Shown one piece after another: positions 1 through 5,002 of a DNA stretch of 5,002 nt (positions are counted from its first letter, which is position 1; the number at the start of each line of letters is the position of its first letter). The notes below the pieces were generated by a model. The model did not search any database and was not told the origin of the DNA. It saw only the letters and a list, made by a program, of their open reading frames with translations. Position numbers and translations under genes: made by a program. Origin of the DNA: Scatomorpha pullicola (GTDB taxonomy: Bacteria; Bacillota; Clostridia; Oscillospirales; Oscillospiraceae); assembly GCA_018716545.1 (NCBI GenBank), contig DVJU01000212.1:1-5002 (forward strand), written 5' to 3'.

Positions 1-4
1 GGGG

Positions 5-91
5 TGCTGTCTTTTTCGCGCGACGGCGCTTTGCGCCGGAGCGCTTACGTGGGTTGTTAGTTGGGCTAGTCGTCCGCGCGGTAAGACAGTG
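5..91. other. GC-rich self-complementary block, candidate structured RNA of unknown class
   Basis: No protein gene is visible here. CTGTCTT (7-13) is the exact reverse complement of AAGACAG (83-89), with two further G-T pairs outside it. Just inside, CGCGCGACG (17-25) pairs with CG-T-c-CGCGCG (71-80), leaving only C74 bulged. Together they make one long co-linear helix of about 16 Watson-Crick pairs. The apical part contains a perfect CGGCGC-TTT-GCGCCG hairpin (24-38). Read on the + strand, this hairpin can instead be extended by GCGC/GCGC (18-21/41-44) across a tandem G-A/A-G mismatch, which competes with the long helix. I do not recognise a known RNA class on either strand. It could be the 3' part of an RNA starting left of the window, a leader element, or chance pairing in GC-rich DNA. 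Confidence 0.3.
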
Positions 92-208
92 GCAGCCTAA
101 TCTGGCATAAATCTTAGGGATAGCAACCTGAAACACCAACCTGTTTGGTGACCACTATTCCCCGTGTCCCAAATTGCCCAACCCAAAAAGCGTTTTTCTC
201 TTTGGAGT

Positions 209-250
209 CTGAGGGATTTCTTTTTGTCGCCACAAAAAGAAACCCCTCAG
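209..250. repeat. Long imperfect inverted repeat (19-bp arms, 4-nt loop)
   Basis: CTGAGGGATTTCTTTTTGT (209-227) is followed by the loop CGCC (228-231) and ACAAAAAGAAACCCCTCAG (232-250). 18 of 19 positions pair; the only mismatch is A216 against C243. It lies in the A/T-rich leader of the NYN gene, about 70 bases before the start. No T-tract follows it on either strand, so it does not look like a standard intrinsic terminator. It could be a dispersed palindromic repeat, the relic of a small mobile element, or a transcribed hairpin in an mRNA leader. Confidence 0.7.
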
Positions 251-261
251 GAAATAATAAA

Positions 262-292
262 TTAAGCGATAATAATATGCAAATAGTATAAA
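262..292 (+). promoter_or_regulatory. Tentative promoter of the NYN-LOTUS gene
   Basis: TATAAA (287-292) is a plausible -10 hexamer in a very A/T-rich stretch, 25 bases before the start codon. The best upstream match, TTAAGC (262-267), is poor and spaced by 19 bases, so the -35 assignment is weak. The local base composition supports a promoter somewhere in 250-300, but the exact hexamers are uncertain. Confidence 0.25.
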
Positions 293-298
293 ACCCCA

Positions 299-310
299 AA
301 AGGTAGTGAT
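299..310 (+). promoter_or_regulatory. Ribosome binding site that fixes the NYN gene start
   Basis: AAAGGTAGTGAT matches the complement of the 16S 3' end (AAAGGAGGTGAT) at 10 of 12 positions and ends 7 bases before the ATG at 318. The in-frame GTG at 306 lies inside this site, so it is not the start. Confidence 0.6.
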
Positions 311-317
311 TGTATTT

Positions 318-1151
318 ATGCCAATGGAAAACATGCGTCTCGCAGTCCTGATCGACGGGGACAACGCCCCGCGGGACTGTTTGAAGGGAATAATGGAGGA
401 GATCGCCATCTACGGCACGCCGATGATAAAGCGCATATACGGCGACTGGGCGAGCCACGGACTGACCTCCTGGAAGAACACGCTGCTTGAAAACGCCGTC
501 ACGCCCAAGCAGCAGTTCGCGTACACGACCGGCAAGAACGCCACGGACTCGGCCATGATAATCGACGCGATGGACATACTCTACACCGGCAAGACCGACG
601 GCTATGTGCTCGTCAGCTCCGACAGCGACTTCACGCCGCTGGCGATACGACTGCGCGAGAGCGGGATGTACGTCATAGGCATCGGCGAGGAGAAGACGCC
701 CAAAGCCTTTGTCCAGGCCTGCGACAAGTTCATCCGCGTCGAGGTCATACGCGACAAGTACAAGAAGCCCGCCAAGACCGCCGCGAAGAAGACGGCCTCG
801 ACGGCCAAGAAGGCCACGTCCAAGACGCCCGAGAAGGCCGAAAAGGCCCCCGCCAAGACCGCGGCCAAGAAGGCGGCCGCCCCGGCCGCGGACGCCAAGC
901 CGCCCGTGCCCGAGGATATCATCAACCTCATCGCCGACAGCGTGGCCGACCTGGCCGACGACGACGGCTGGATAGACATGTCCAACCTCGGCAACCTCAT
1001 AATCAAAAAGCAGCCGGACTTCGACCCCCGCACCTACGGCTACGGCAAGCTCTCCAACATGCTCCGCAACCTGCCCCGCTTTGAAGTCCAGGTGCGCGAG
1101 ACCGCCGACCCCAACGTGCGCCCCATGTACGTGCGCGACGTCGAGGCCTGA
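318..1151 (+). CDS. NYN (PIN-like) nuclease domain protein with Lys/Ala-rich linker and C-terminal OST-HTH/LOTUS domain
   Basis: Predicted cytoplasmic RNA-acting protein of 277 residues. Residues 7-145 form an NYN/LabA-like domain: LIDGDNAP (11-18) supplies D13, D15 and N16 of the acidic pocket, D77 sits in the TDSAMIIDA helix, and SSDSDFTPLA (100-109) supplies D102 and D104 before the GIGEEKTPKAF loop. These acidic residues are those expected for metal-dependent RNA cleavage in the PIN/NYN fold. Residues about 147-195 are a low-complexity linker of Lys, Ala, Thr and Pro, resembling a histone H1 tail and likely binding nucleic acid by charge. Residues 197-277 match an OST-HTH/LOTUS domain, with DDDGWIDMSNLG, PDFDPRTYGYGKLSNML and a final FEVQVRE strand region. 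There is no signal peptide or membrane segment. ATG 318 is chosen because a near-consensus ribosome site lies 7 bases upstream. ATGs at 324 and 333 are possible but further from it. The gene ends in its own terminator, so it appears monocistronic. RNA target unknown. Confidence 0.9.
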   Translation: MPMENMRLAVLIDGDNAPRDCLKGIMEEIAIYGTPMIKRIYGDWASHGLTSWKNTLLENAVTPKQQFAYTTGKNATDSAMIIDAMDILYTGKTDGYVLVSSDSDFTPLAIRLRESGMYVIGIGEEKTPKAFVQACDKFIRVEVIRDKYKKPAKTAAKKTASTAKKATSKTPEKAEKAPAKTAAKKAAAPAADAKPPVPEDIINLIADSVADLADDDGWIDMSNLGNLIIKKQPDFDPRTYGYGKLSNMLRNLPRFEVQVRETADPNVRPMYVRDVEA

Positions 1152-1176
1152 GCCGCTCCCGCCGGAAAACGCAGTC

Positions 1177-1211
1177 TCCGGGCGCCTTTTTCAAGGCGCC
1201 CGGATTTTTTT
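1177..1211 (+). terminator. Intrinsic terminator of the NYN-LOTUS gene
   Basis: A perfect 10-bp GC-rich stem (TCCGGGCGCC 1177-1186 with GGCGCCCGGA 1195-1204) encloses an 8-nt loop and is followed by seven Ts (1205-1211). It begins 26 bases after the NYN stop. The convergent tetR-like gene stops at 1221, only 10 bases beyond. Read from that side, the stem is followed by GACTGCGTTTT, so termination in the reverse direction would be weak. Confidence 0.92.
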
Positions 1212-1220
1212 GCACCGCGC

Positions 1221-1793
1221 TCACCCGGCCAGGCTCATAAACCCCGCGCTGGAGAGCTTGATTATTATGTCCGCCACCTCGCCGCTGGGCTTGACCGTGC
1301 CCTCGGCGAGCCACTTCCTGATGACGCCCACGCTGCCTATGGCGATGAACGTGTAGATGTACTCCGCGTCCTCCATGCTAGCGGAGCTGTTGGCGCGCCA
1401 GTGCTCGATGAACTGCTTCTCCACCACCTGCACCACCTGGTTCTGGAACCCCGTGTCGCCCTGGTCGGACAGCAGCGCGCGGCAGGCCTCCGCGTTCTCG
1501 CGGACGTACTCCACTATCTCCGTCATGCTGTCCTTGAGGTCGCCGCCAAGCGCGGCGATGGCCGGCTGCACCTGGCGGGATATGTCCTCTATCAGCTCCC
1601 GCTCTATGCTGTGCAGCAGATCCGTGGGGTCGCTGTAGTGCGAGTAAAATGTCGCGCGGTTGATGCCCGCCTTCTCGCAGATTTCGGTCACCGTTATCTT
1701 CGCCACCGGCTTGGTCTGCATCAGCTCCAGCAGGCTGGATTTGACCACCATTTTAGTGTAGCGCACGCGCGCGTCCTGCTTCTTCCCAGGCAT
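1221..1793 (-). CDS. TetR/AcrR family transcriptional regulator
   Basis: Dimeric DNA-binding regulator, most likely a ligand-responsive repressor, of 190 residues (normal TetR size). The N-terminal helix-turn-helix covers about residues 12-58. It shows the family pattern ITVTEICEKAGINRATFY followed by SHYSDPTDLL (33-60), with RATFYSHY as the recognition-helix region. Residues 62-190 form a helical ligand-binding and dimerisation domain, with a tryptophan at 132 (EHWRANSS) and another in VIRKWLAEG (157-165). The ligand cannot be predicted. The ATG at 1793 is preferred over the in-frame TTG at 1808 because GAGGAGGTG lies just upstream of it and the TTG falls within that site. The gene is divergent from the MMPL operon across about 200 bases that contain two palindromes, the usual arrangement for local autoregulation and control of a transporter. 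It converges on the NYN gene and lies beside its terminator. Confidence 0.93.
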   Translation of the reverse strand: MPGKKQDARVRYTKMVVKSSLLELMQTKPVAKITVTEICEKAGINRATFYSHYSDPTDLLHSIERELIEDISRQVQPAIAALGGDLKDSMTEIVEYVRENAEACRALLSDQGDTGFQNQVVQVVEKQFIEHWRANSSASMEDAEYIYTFIAIGSVGVIRKWLAEGTVKPSGEVADIIIKLSSAGFMSLAG

Positions 1794-1797
1794 GGCG

Positions 1798-1806
1798 CAC
1801 CTCCTC
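1798..1806 (-). promoter_or_regulatory. Ribosome binding site of the tetR-like gene
   Basis: Read on the - strand this is GAGGAGGTG. The GGAGG core is 6 bases before the ATG at 1793. It decides the start, since the longer TTG-initiated reading (1808) would begin inside this site. Confidence 0.85.
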
Positions 1807-1825
1807 AAAAGTCGTGAATTTTTTG

Positions 1826-1835
1826 TGATATATCA
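1826..1835. promoter_or_regulatory. Perfect palindrome TGATATATCA, candidate autoregulatory operator
   Basis: This 10-bp perfect palindrome overlaps the proposed -10 hexamer of the tetR-like gene (1832-1837). Further symmetric matches outside the core (T1824/A1837, T1822/A1839) extend it imperfectly. A repressor bound here would block tetR transcription. Short A/T palindromes also arise by chance in A/T-rich DNA, so this is tentative. Confidence 0.3.
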
Positions 1836-1860
1836 TACATTTCGCCTGTAATACGTTTAA
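1832..1860 (-). promoter_or_regulatory. Probable promoter of the tetR-like gene
   Basis: On the - strand, TTAAAC (1860-1855) and TATGAT (1837-1832) are separated by 17 bases. The -10 matches the sigma-70/sigma-A consensus at 5 of 6 positions; the -35 is weak (3 of 6). Transcription would start about 30 bases before the ATG at 1793, leaving room for the strong ribosome site. Confidence 0.45.
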
Positions 1861-1888
1861 AAATTTTCAAATAACAACAAACTGTCTG

Positions 1889-1917
1889 TTGCTTTGTTTT
1901 CACTTTGAAAATATACT
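1889..1917 (+). promoter_or_regulatory. Probable promoter of the MMPL operon
   Basis: TTGCTT (1889-1894) and TATACT (1912-1917) are spaced by exactly 17 bases, giving a sigma-A-type promoter with a good -10 and a moderate -35. An overlapping alternative is TTGTTT (1894-1899) with TATAAA (1917-1922), also at 17 bases. The predicted transcript starts near 1924, leaving a leader of about 70 bases. The promoter stands back to back with the tetR promoter; the two -35 elements are 28 bases apart. Confidence 0.5.
1897..1911. promoter_or_regulatory. Perfect 15-bp palindrome in the MMPL promoter spacer, candidate TetR operator
   Basis: TTTTCA-CTT-TGAAAA has 6-bp perfect arms and a 3-bp centre. T1895/A1913 and T1893/A1915 continue the symmetry with gaps. 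It fills the spacer between the proposed -35 and -10, where a bound dimer would exclude RNA polymerase. Its size and place fit TetR-family operators. That this particular TetR protein binds here is inferred from its divergent position. Confidence 0.5.
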
Positions 1918-1953
1918 ATAAAAGCGAAAGTAAGTCAACACCACGTTGATTAT

Positions 1954-1975
1954 CGGGCGCTTTCCGGTGCGCCCG
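1954..1975 (+). other. GC-rich stem-loop in the MMPL mRNA leader
   Basis: CGGGCGC (1954-1960) and GCGCCCG (1969-1975) form a perfect 7-bp stem with an 8-nt loop, ending 8 bases before the GGAGGG ribosome site. No T-run follows, so it is not an intrinsic terminator. It may stabilise the mRNA or affect ribosome access, but nothing in the sequence shows ligand sensing. Confidence 0.5.
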
Positions 1976-1995
1976 GCAGGGATGGAGGGCTGCCT

Positions 1996-4068
1996 ATGGA
2001 TGGATTGACAAGGGGCATCACGCGGCACAAAAAGCTCGTGATAGCCATATTCCTGGTCGCGACGGTCATATCGGCCGTGCTGATCCTCGGGGTGAGCGTC
2101 AACTACGACCTCACGGACTATCTGCCCGAGGACTCGGAGAGCACGATAGCGCTCGACCTGATGTACGAGGAGTTCGGCTCCGGCGTGCCCAACACGCGCG
2201 TCATGGTGCGGAACCTGACGCTGACGGGCGCCGTGGAGACGAAGGTGAAGATCGCGCAGGCTCCGGGCGTCACGGGAGTGATGTGGCTGGACGACACGCA
2301 GGACATGTCCACACCGATAGAGCTGATGGACAGCGCCACCGTGGAGCAGTACTGGCACGACGGCACGGCGCTCTATCAGGTGACGATAGAGGAAGGCCGC
2401 GAGAGCGAGGCCGTAGCAGCGCTGTATGAGATGCTGGGCTCGGACGTGGCCATATCTGGCAACTCCGCGAACACGGCCAGCATGCAGAACCTGGTCGTCA
2501 GCGAGGTCGTGGGCGCGGCCAGCATCCTGATCCCCATCATTATAATCATATTGCTGCTGACCACCACGAGCTGGATCTCGCCGGTGCTCTTTCTGCTGAC
2601 GATAGGCGTCGCGGTGCTTATAAACATGGGCACCAACGTCGTCTTCGGCGAGATAAGCTTTGTCACGCAGAGCGTCAGCCCCATATTGCAGCTCGCAGTC
2701 TCGCTGGACTACGCCATTTTCCTGCTCAACAGCTTCGGCCGCCACCGTCAGGAGGTCGACAGCAGCGAGACGGCCATGCGCCTTGCGATAAAGGAGAGCT
2801 TCTCGTCCATCGCGGCAAGCGCCGCGACGACCCTGTTCGGCTTCATGGCGCTGATGTTCATGCGTTTCGGCATAGGCAGCGACCTCGGGCTGAACCTCAT
2901 GAAGGGCATAGTGCTCAGCTATGTGTCGGTCATGGTGTTCCTGCCCGCGCTCGCGCTTGCAAGCGTGAAGCTGCTGGACAAGACCTCGCACAGACCCATC
3001 ATACATACGGGCAAGCGCCTCGGGCGCGCGCTGGTCAAGGTGCGCATCCCCGCGCTGATACTCGTGCTCATAGCCGTTATCCCCTGCTACCTCGCGCAGA
3101 CCCGCGCCGACTTCCTCTACGGCAACGGCGCGCCCGACACCCGCACGGACTACGGCCGCGACACCGTGGCGATAAACGAGGAGTTCGGCGAGTCGAACGC
3201 CCTGGTGCTGCTGGTGCCCCGCGGCGACCCCGGCGCGGAGGCGAAGATGGCCGAGGAGCTGGCCGGCATCGACCACGTCACCAGCGTGCTCAGCTACGCC
3301 GGCACCGTCGGCGCCGTGCCGGAAGGCTTCCTGGACGAGAGCATAGTCTCCCAGTTCTACTCCGACGGCTATGCGCGCATCATCATGTACACCGACACCT
3401 CCGAGGAGGGCGACGAGGCCTTCGCCGTTGTCGAGCAGGTGCGCGCCACGGCGGACAAGTACTACTCCGAGAGCTGGCTGTGCGGCCAGAGCGCCAACCT
3501 CTACGACATGCGCGACGTGGTCACTGCCGACTCCACCCTGGTCAACTGGATAGCGATAGGCTTCATCTTCCTCACGCTGCTGGTGACCTTCAAGAGCGCC
3601 ACGCTTCCGTTCATACTGCTGTTCGTCATAGAGGCGGCCATCTGGATAAACCTCTCCGTGCCGTACTTTGCAGATCAGCCTCTTGTGTATATAGGCTACC
3701 TGGTCATCAACACGGTGCAGCTGGGCGCGACTATAGACTACGCAATACTCATGACCAACGGCTACACCGCCAACCGGCGTACAATGGGCAAGCGCGAGGC
3801 GGTCGTGGCCACGCTGAACACCAACTTTGAGAGCGTGCTGACCAGCGGCGTGATACTCACCGCCGCCGGACTGTGCCTGGGCTTTGTCAGCTCGCTGCAG
3901 GTCGTCGCCGAGCTGGGCATATTGCTCGCGCGCGGCACGGTGCTCTCAATGGCCATGGTCGTGCTGGCTCTGCCCGCGCTCTTGATGCTCTTTGACCCGC
4001 TGACCGCCAGGCTCACCTGGAAGGCCGGATTTATCGACACTGCCAAAAAGGAGGCTGAGACAAAATGA
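1996..4068 (+). CDS. RND superfamily MMPL-type membrane transporter
   Basis: Inner-membrane permease of 690 residues, predicted to move a lipid or other hydrophobic compound using the proton gradient; substrate unknown. It shows the duplicated RND plan with 12 likely membrane spans. TM1 is at 13-33, followed by an extracytoplasmic loop of about 140 residues (34-173). TM2-6 lie within 174-326 and TM7 at 350-367. A second loop of about 147 residues (368-514) precedes TM8-12 within 515-668. The proton-relay aspartates appear as symmetric DY motifs: VSLDYAIFLLNSF with D238 and GATIDYAILMTNGY with D581. A Lys-rich cytoplasmic tail ends the protein. Length is close to Bacillota YdfJ-like members and shorter than mycobacterial MmpL proteins. 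GGAGGG (1984-1989), 6 bases upstream, supports the start. The stop overlaps the next start in ATGA, so the two are translationally coupled. Control by the divergent TetR regulator is likely. Drug efflux is possible but not shown. Confidence 0.92.
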   Translation: MDGLTRGITRHKKLVIAIFLVATVISAVLILGVSVNYDLTDYLPEDSESTIALDLMYEEFGSGVPNTRVMVRNLTLTGAVETKVKIAQAPGVTGVMWLDDTQDMSTPIELMDSATVEQYWHDGTALYQVTIEEGRESEAVAALYEMLGSDVAISGNSANTASMQNLVVSEVVGAASILIPIIIIILLLTTTSWISPVLFLLTIGVAVLINMGTNVVFGEISFVTQSVSPILQLAVSLDYAIFLLNSFGRHRQEVDSSETAMRLAIKESFSSIAASAATTLFGFMALMFMRFGIGSDLGLNLMKGIVLSYVSVMVFLPALALASVKLLDKTSHRPIIHTGKRLGRALVKVRIPALILVLIAVIPCYLAQTRADFLYGNGAPDTRTDYGRDTVAINEEFGESNALVLLVPRGDPGAEAKMAEELAGIDHVTSVLSYAGTVGAVPEGFLDESIVSQFYSDGYARIIMYTDTSEEGDEAFAVVEQVRATADKYYSESWLCGQSANLYDMRDVVTADSTLVNWIAIGFIFLTLLVTFKSATLPFILLFVIEAAIWINLSVPYFADQPLVYIGYLVINTVQLGATIDYAILMTNGYTANRRTMGKREAVVATLNTNFESVLTSGVILTAAGLCLGFVSSLQVVAELGILLARGTVLSMAMVVLALPALLMLFDPLTARLTWKAGFIDTAKKEAETK
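4045..4054 (+). promoter_or_regulatory. Ribosome binding site of the heptad-repeat protein gene, inside the MMPL gene
   Basis: AAAAAGGAGG lies in the last codons of the permease, 10 bases before the ATG at 4065. With the ATGA overlap at 4065-4068 it supports this start and points to coupled translation of the two proteins. Confidence 0.8.
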
Positions 4069-5002
4069 AACGTAAGCTTTCCGTACTCTTGTCCATTTTC
4101 CTCTGCGTCGCGCTGTGCATAAGCACGCTCGGCCTCGCGGCCGATTCCACCGGCGACGGCGAGCCTGCCGCGACCGACGCCCCCGAGGACGCCGCCACTA
4201 CGCCGTCCGACGGTCCGGAGGAGGTCATCTACGCGCGGCTCGACGCCTCCGGCGACCCGCAGGACGCCTACGCCGTCGTGGCGCTGACGCTCACCGAGGA
4301 CGGCACGGCCACGCACTACGGGCGCTACACCGCCGTGTCCAACCTGACCGACACCAGCCCGATCGACTACCGCAGCGGCATAGTCACGCTGGAGGCCGAC
4401 GCGGGGCGCTATTACTACCAGGGCACGCTGAGAAGCGCCAAGATGCCCTGGAACATAGAGATAAGCTACACGCTCAACGGCTCGGAGATAGACCCCGACG
4501 AGCTGGGCGGCCGCTCCGGCGAGCTGGGCGTGAACATAAACACCTCCGTCAACAGCGGCTTTGACCCGTATTTCACGGAGAACTACATGCTGCAGATCTC
4601 CGTCACGCTGGACGCCTCGCTGTGCGAGAACATCAGCACCCGCAACGGCACCGTGGCCAGCGCGGGCAGCGACAAGACCATCACCTTTGTCGTCCTGCCC
4701 GGCGGCGAGGGCGACGTGGGCTTCACCGCCGACGTCACCGACTTTGAGATGGGCGGCTTCACCATCGCCGCCGTGCCGTACAGCATGGACTCCATGATGG
4801 ACATGAGCGAGCTGGACGGCATCACCAGCGGTATAGACCAGCTCACCGGCGCCATCACCCAGCTGACCAGCGGCGCTTCCGCCATCAACGACGGCGCGGG
4901 CGCGCTGAGCGAGAACAGCGCCACCCTCACCGACGCCAGCGACCAGATAGAAAGCGCGCTCCGGCAGATAGCCGACGGCTTGCAGGGCTATGATTTGAGC
5001 AG
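4065..5002 (+). CDS. Secreted LxxG-heptad-repeat protein, YhgE/Pip-like context (3' end beyond window)
   Basis: The first 312 residues are visible; the frame is open to the window edge. Residues 1-25 form a signal peptide (KRK, a hydrophobic stretch, then LGLAAD), placing the product outside the membrane. An acidic Thr/Pro/Ala-rich stretch (27-52) follows. Residues 53-240 are a conserved-looking domain with EVIYARLDASGD (53-64), LTDTSPIDY (94-102), RYYYQGTLRSAKMPWN (115-130), ENYMLQISVTLD (172-183) and FTIAAVPYSM (232-241). From residue 253 hydrophobic residues recur every seven positions: I253, L260, L267, I274, L281, L288, I295 and I302. Four of these eight show the full pattern with Gly three residues later (253, 267, 274, 302). 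This resembles the xxxLxxG heptads of YhgE/Pip-type proteins. It probably forms an elongated coiled helix working with the permease encoded just upstream. More heptads and a C-terminal membrane anchor would be expected past 5002, but are not seen. Exact function unknown. Confidence 0.85.
   Translation, partial: MKRKLSVLLSIFLCVALCISTLGLAADSTGDGEPAATDAPEDAATTPSDGPEEVIYARLDASGDPQDAYAVVALTLTEDGTATHYGRYTAVSNLTDTSPIDYRSGIVTLEADAGRYYYQGTLRSAKMPWNIEISYTLNGSEIDPDELGGRSGELGVNINTSVNSGFDPYFTENYMLQISVTLDASLCENISTRNGTVASAGSDKTITFVVLPGGEGDVGFTADVTDFEMGGFTIAAVPYSMDSMMDMSELDGITSGIDQLTGAITQLTSGASAINDGAGALSENSATLTDASDQIESALRQIADGLQGYDLS

Noticed and set aside
134..150. CACCAA/TTGGTG hairpin and nearby CAACCTG direct repeat (124-143)
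   Set aside because: Short matches that can arise by chance; no T-run or known motif attached.
1..180. Possible tmRNA, RNase P RNA, SRP RNA, T-box or cobalamin riboswitch at the left edge
   Set aside because: The conserved segments of these RNAs (for example the tRNA-like T-loop, GAGGAAAGTCC, GGAAGCAG, or a complete TGGNACCGCG or B12 box) were not found on either strand by eye.
306..317. GTG start giving a 281-residue NYN protein
   Set aside because: The GTG lies inside the AAAGGTAGTGAT ribosome site, whose spacing fits ATG 318.
114..458. Two overlapping - strand frames across the NYN leader and its 5' end
   Set aside because: They overlap the NYN coding start and the inverted repeat, and show no recognisable domain; no ribosome site supports them.
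709..975. Arg/Pro-rich + strand frame inside the NYN gene
   Set aside because: Out-of-frame reading of the Lys/Ala linker codons; pure low complexity.
1794..1808. TTG start giving a 195-residue TetR protein
   Set aside because: The TTG overlaps the GAGGAGGTG ribosome site that serves ATG 1793.
1856..1871. Near-palindrome TTTAAAAATTTTCAAA in the divergent promoter region
   Set aside because: Almost entirely A/T and imperfect, so likely by chance; the 1897-1911 site is a better operator candidate.
1900..3276. Long open frame on the - strand (458 codons) opposite the MMPL gene
   Set aside because: Its translation is rich in His, Arg, Ala, Tyr and Gln without domain features, as expected for the antisense of a GC-rich membrane protein gene; the + strand frame has clear MMPL motifs.
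4115..4564. Arg-rich + strand frame near the right end
   Set aside because: Out-of-frame reading of the heptad-protein gene, which has a signal peptide, a coupled start and a conserved-looking domain.

Overview
The window reads as chromosomal DNA from a GC-rich bacterium. Coding regions are G/C-heavy, while the two non-coding leaders (about 100-330 and 1807-1950) are A/T-rich. The three-gene set of a TetR regulator, an MMPL permease and a secreted LxxG-heptad protein, together with strong Shine-Dalgarno sequences, is typical of Bacillota, most likely a high-GC clostridial lineage. Isoleucine is often encoded by ATA despite the high GC. The taxonomic call is inference from gene content, not from a marker gene.

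Layout. Positions 1-317 hold no convincing protein gene. They contain a GC-rich self-complementary block (about 5-91) that could fold as structured RNA, then a 19-bp imperfect inverted repeat with a 4-nt loop (209-250), then an A/T-rich leader and a near-consensus ribosome binding site. From 318 to 1151 on the + strand lies a 277-residue protein made of an N-terminal NYN (PIN-like) nuclease domain, a histone-H1-like Ala/Lys/Thr/Pro linker and a C-terminal OST-HTH/LOTUS domain, so probably an RNA-processing or RNA-binding factor. A strong intrinsic terminator (1177-1211) follows. A convergent TetR-family regulator gene (1221-1793, - strand) ends just past this terminator.

From 1794 to 1995 is a divergent promoter region. 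It has one promoter for the tetR-like gene, one for the permease gene, two perfect palindromes that overlap these promoters, and a GC-rich stem-loop in the permease leader. From 1996 to 4068 on the + strand is a 690-residue, 12-TM RND/MMPL permease. Its stop overlaps the start (ATGA) of a third gene that runs off the right edge at 5002. This encodes a secreted or surface protein with a signal peptide, a conserved extracytoplasmic domain and a series of LxxG-type heptads.

How the genes fit together (inference): the TetR protein probably represses its own gene and the permease operon through the intergenic palindromes. The permease and the translationally coupled heptad-repeat protein probably form one envelope export or envelope-maintenance system, the heptad protein being a likely extracytoplasmic partner of the permease. 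The NYN-LOTUS gene is transcriptionally separate. The individual families are known. The most noteworthy items are the coupled MMPL/heptad-protein pair of unknown substrate, the promoter-embedded palindrome, and the unexplained structured DNA in the first 250 bases.
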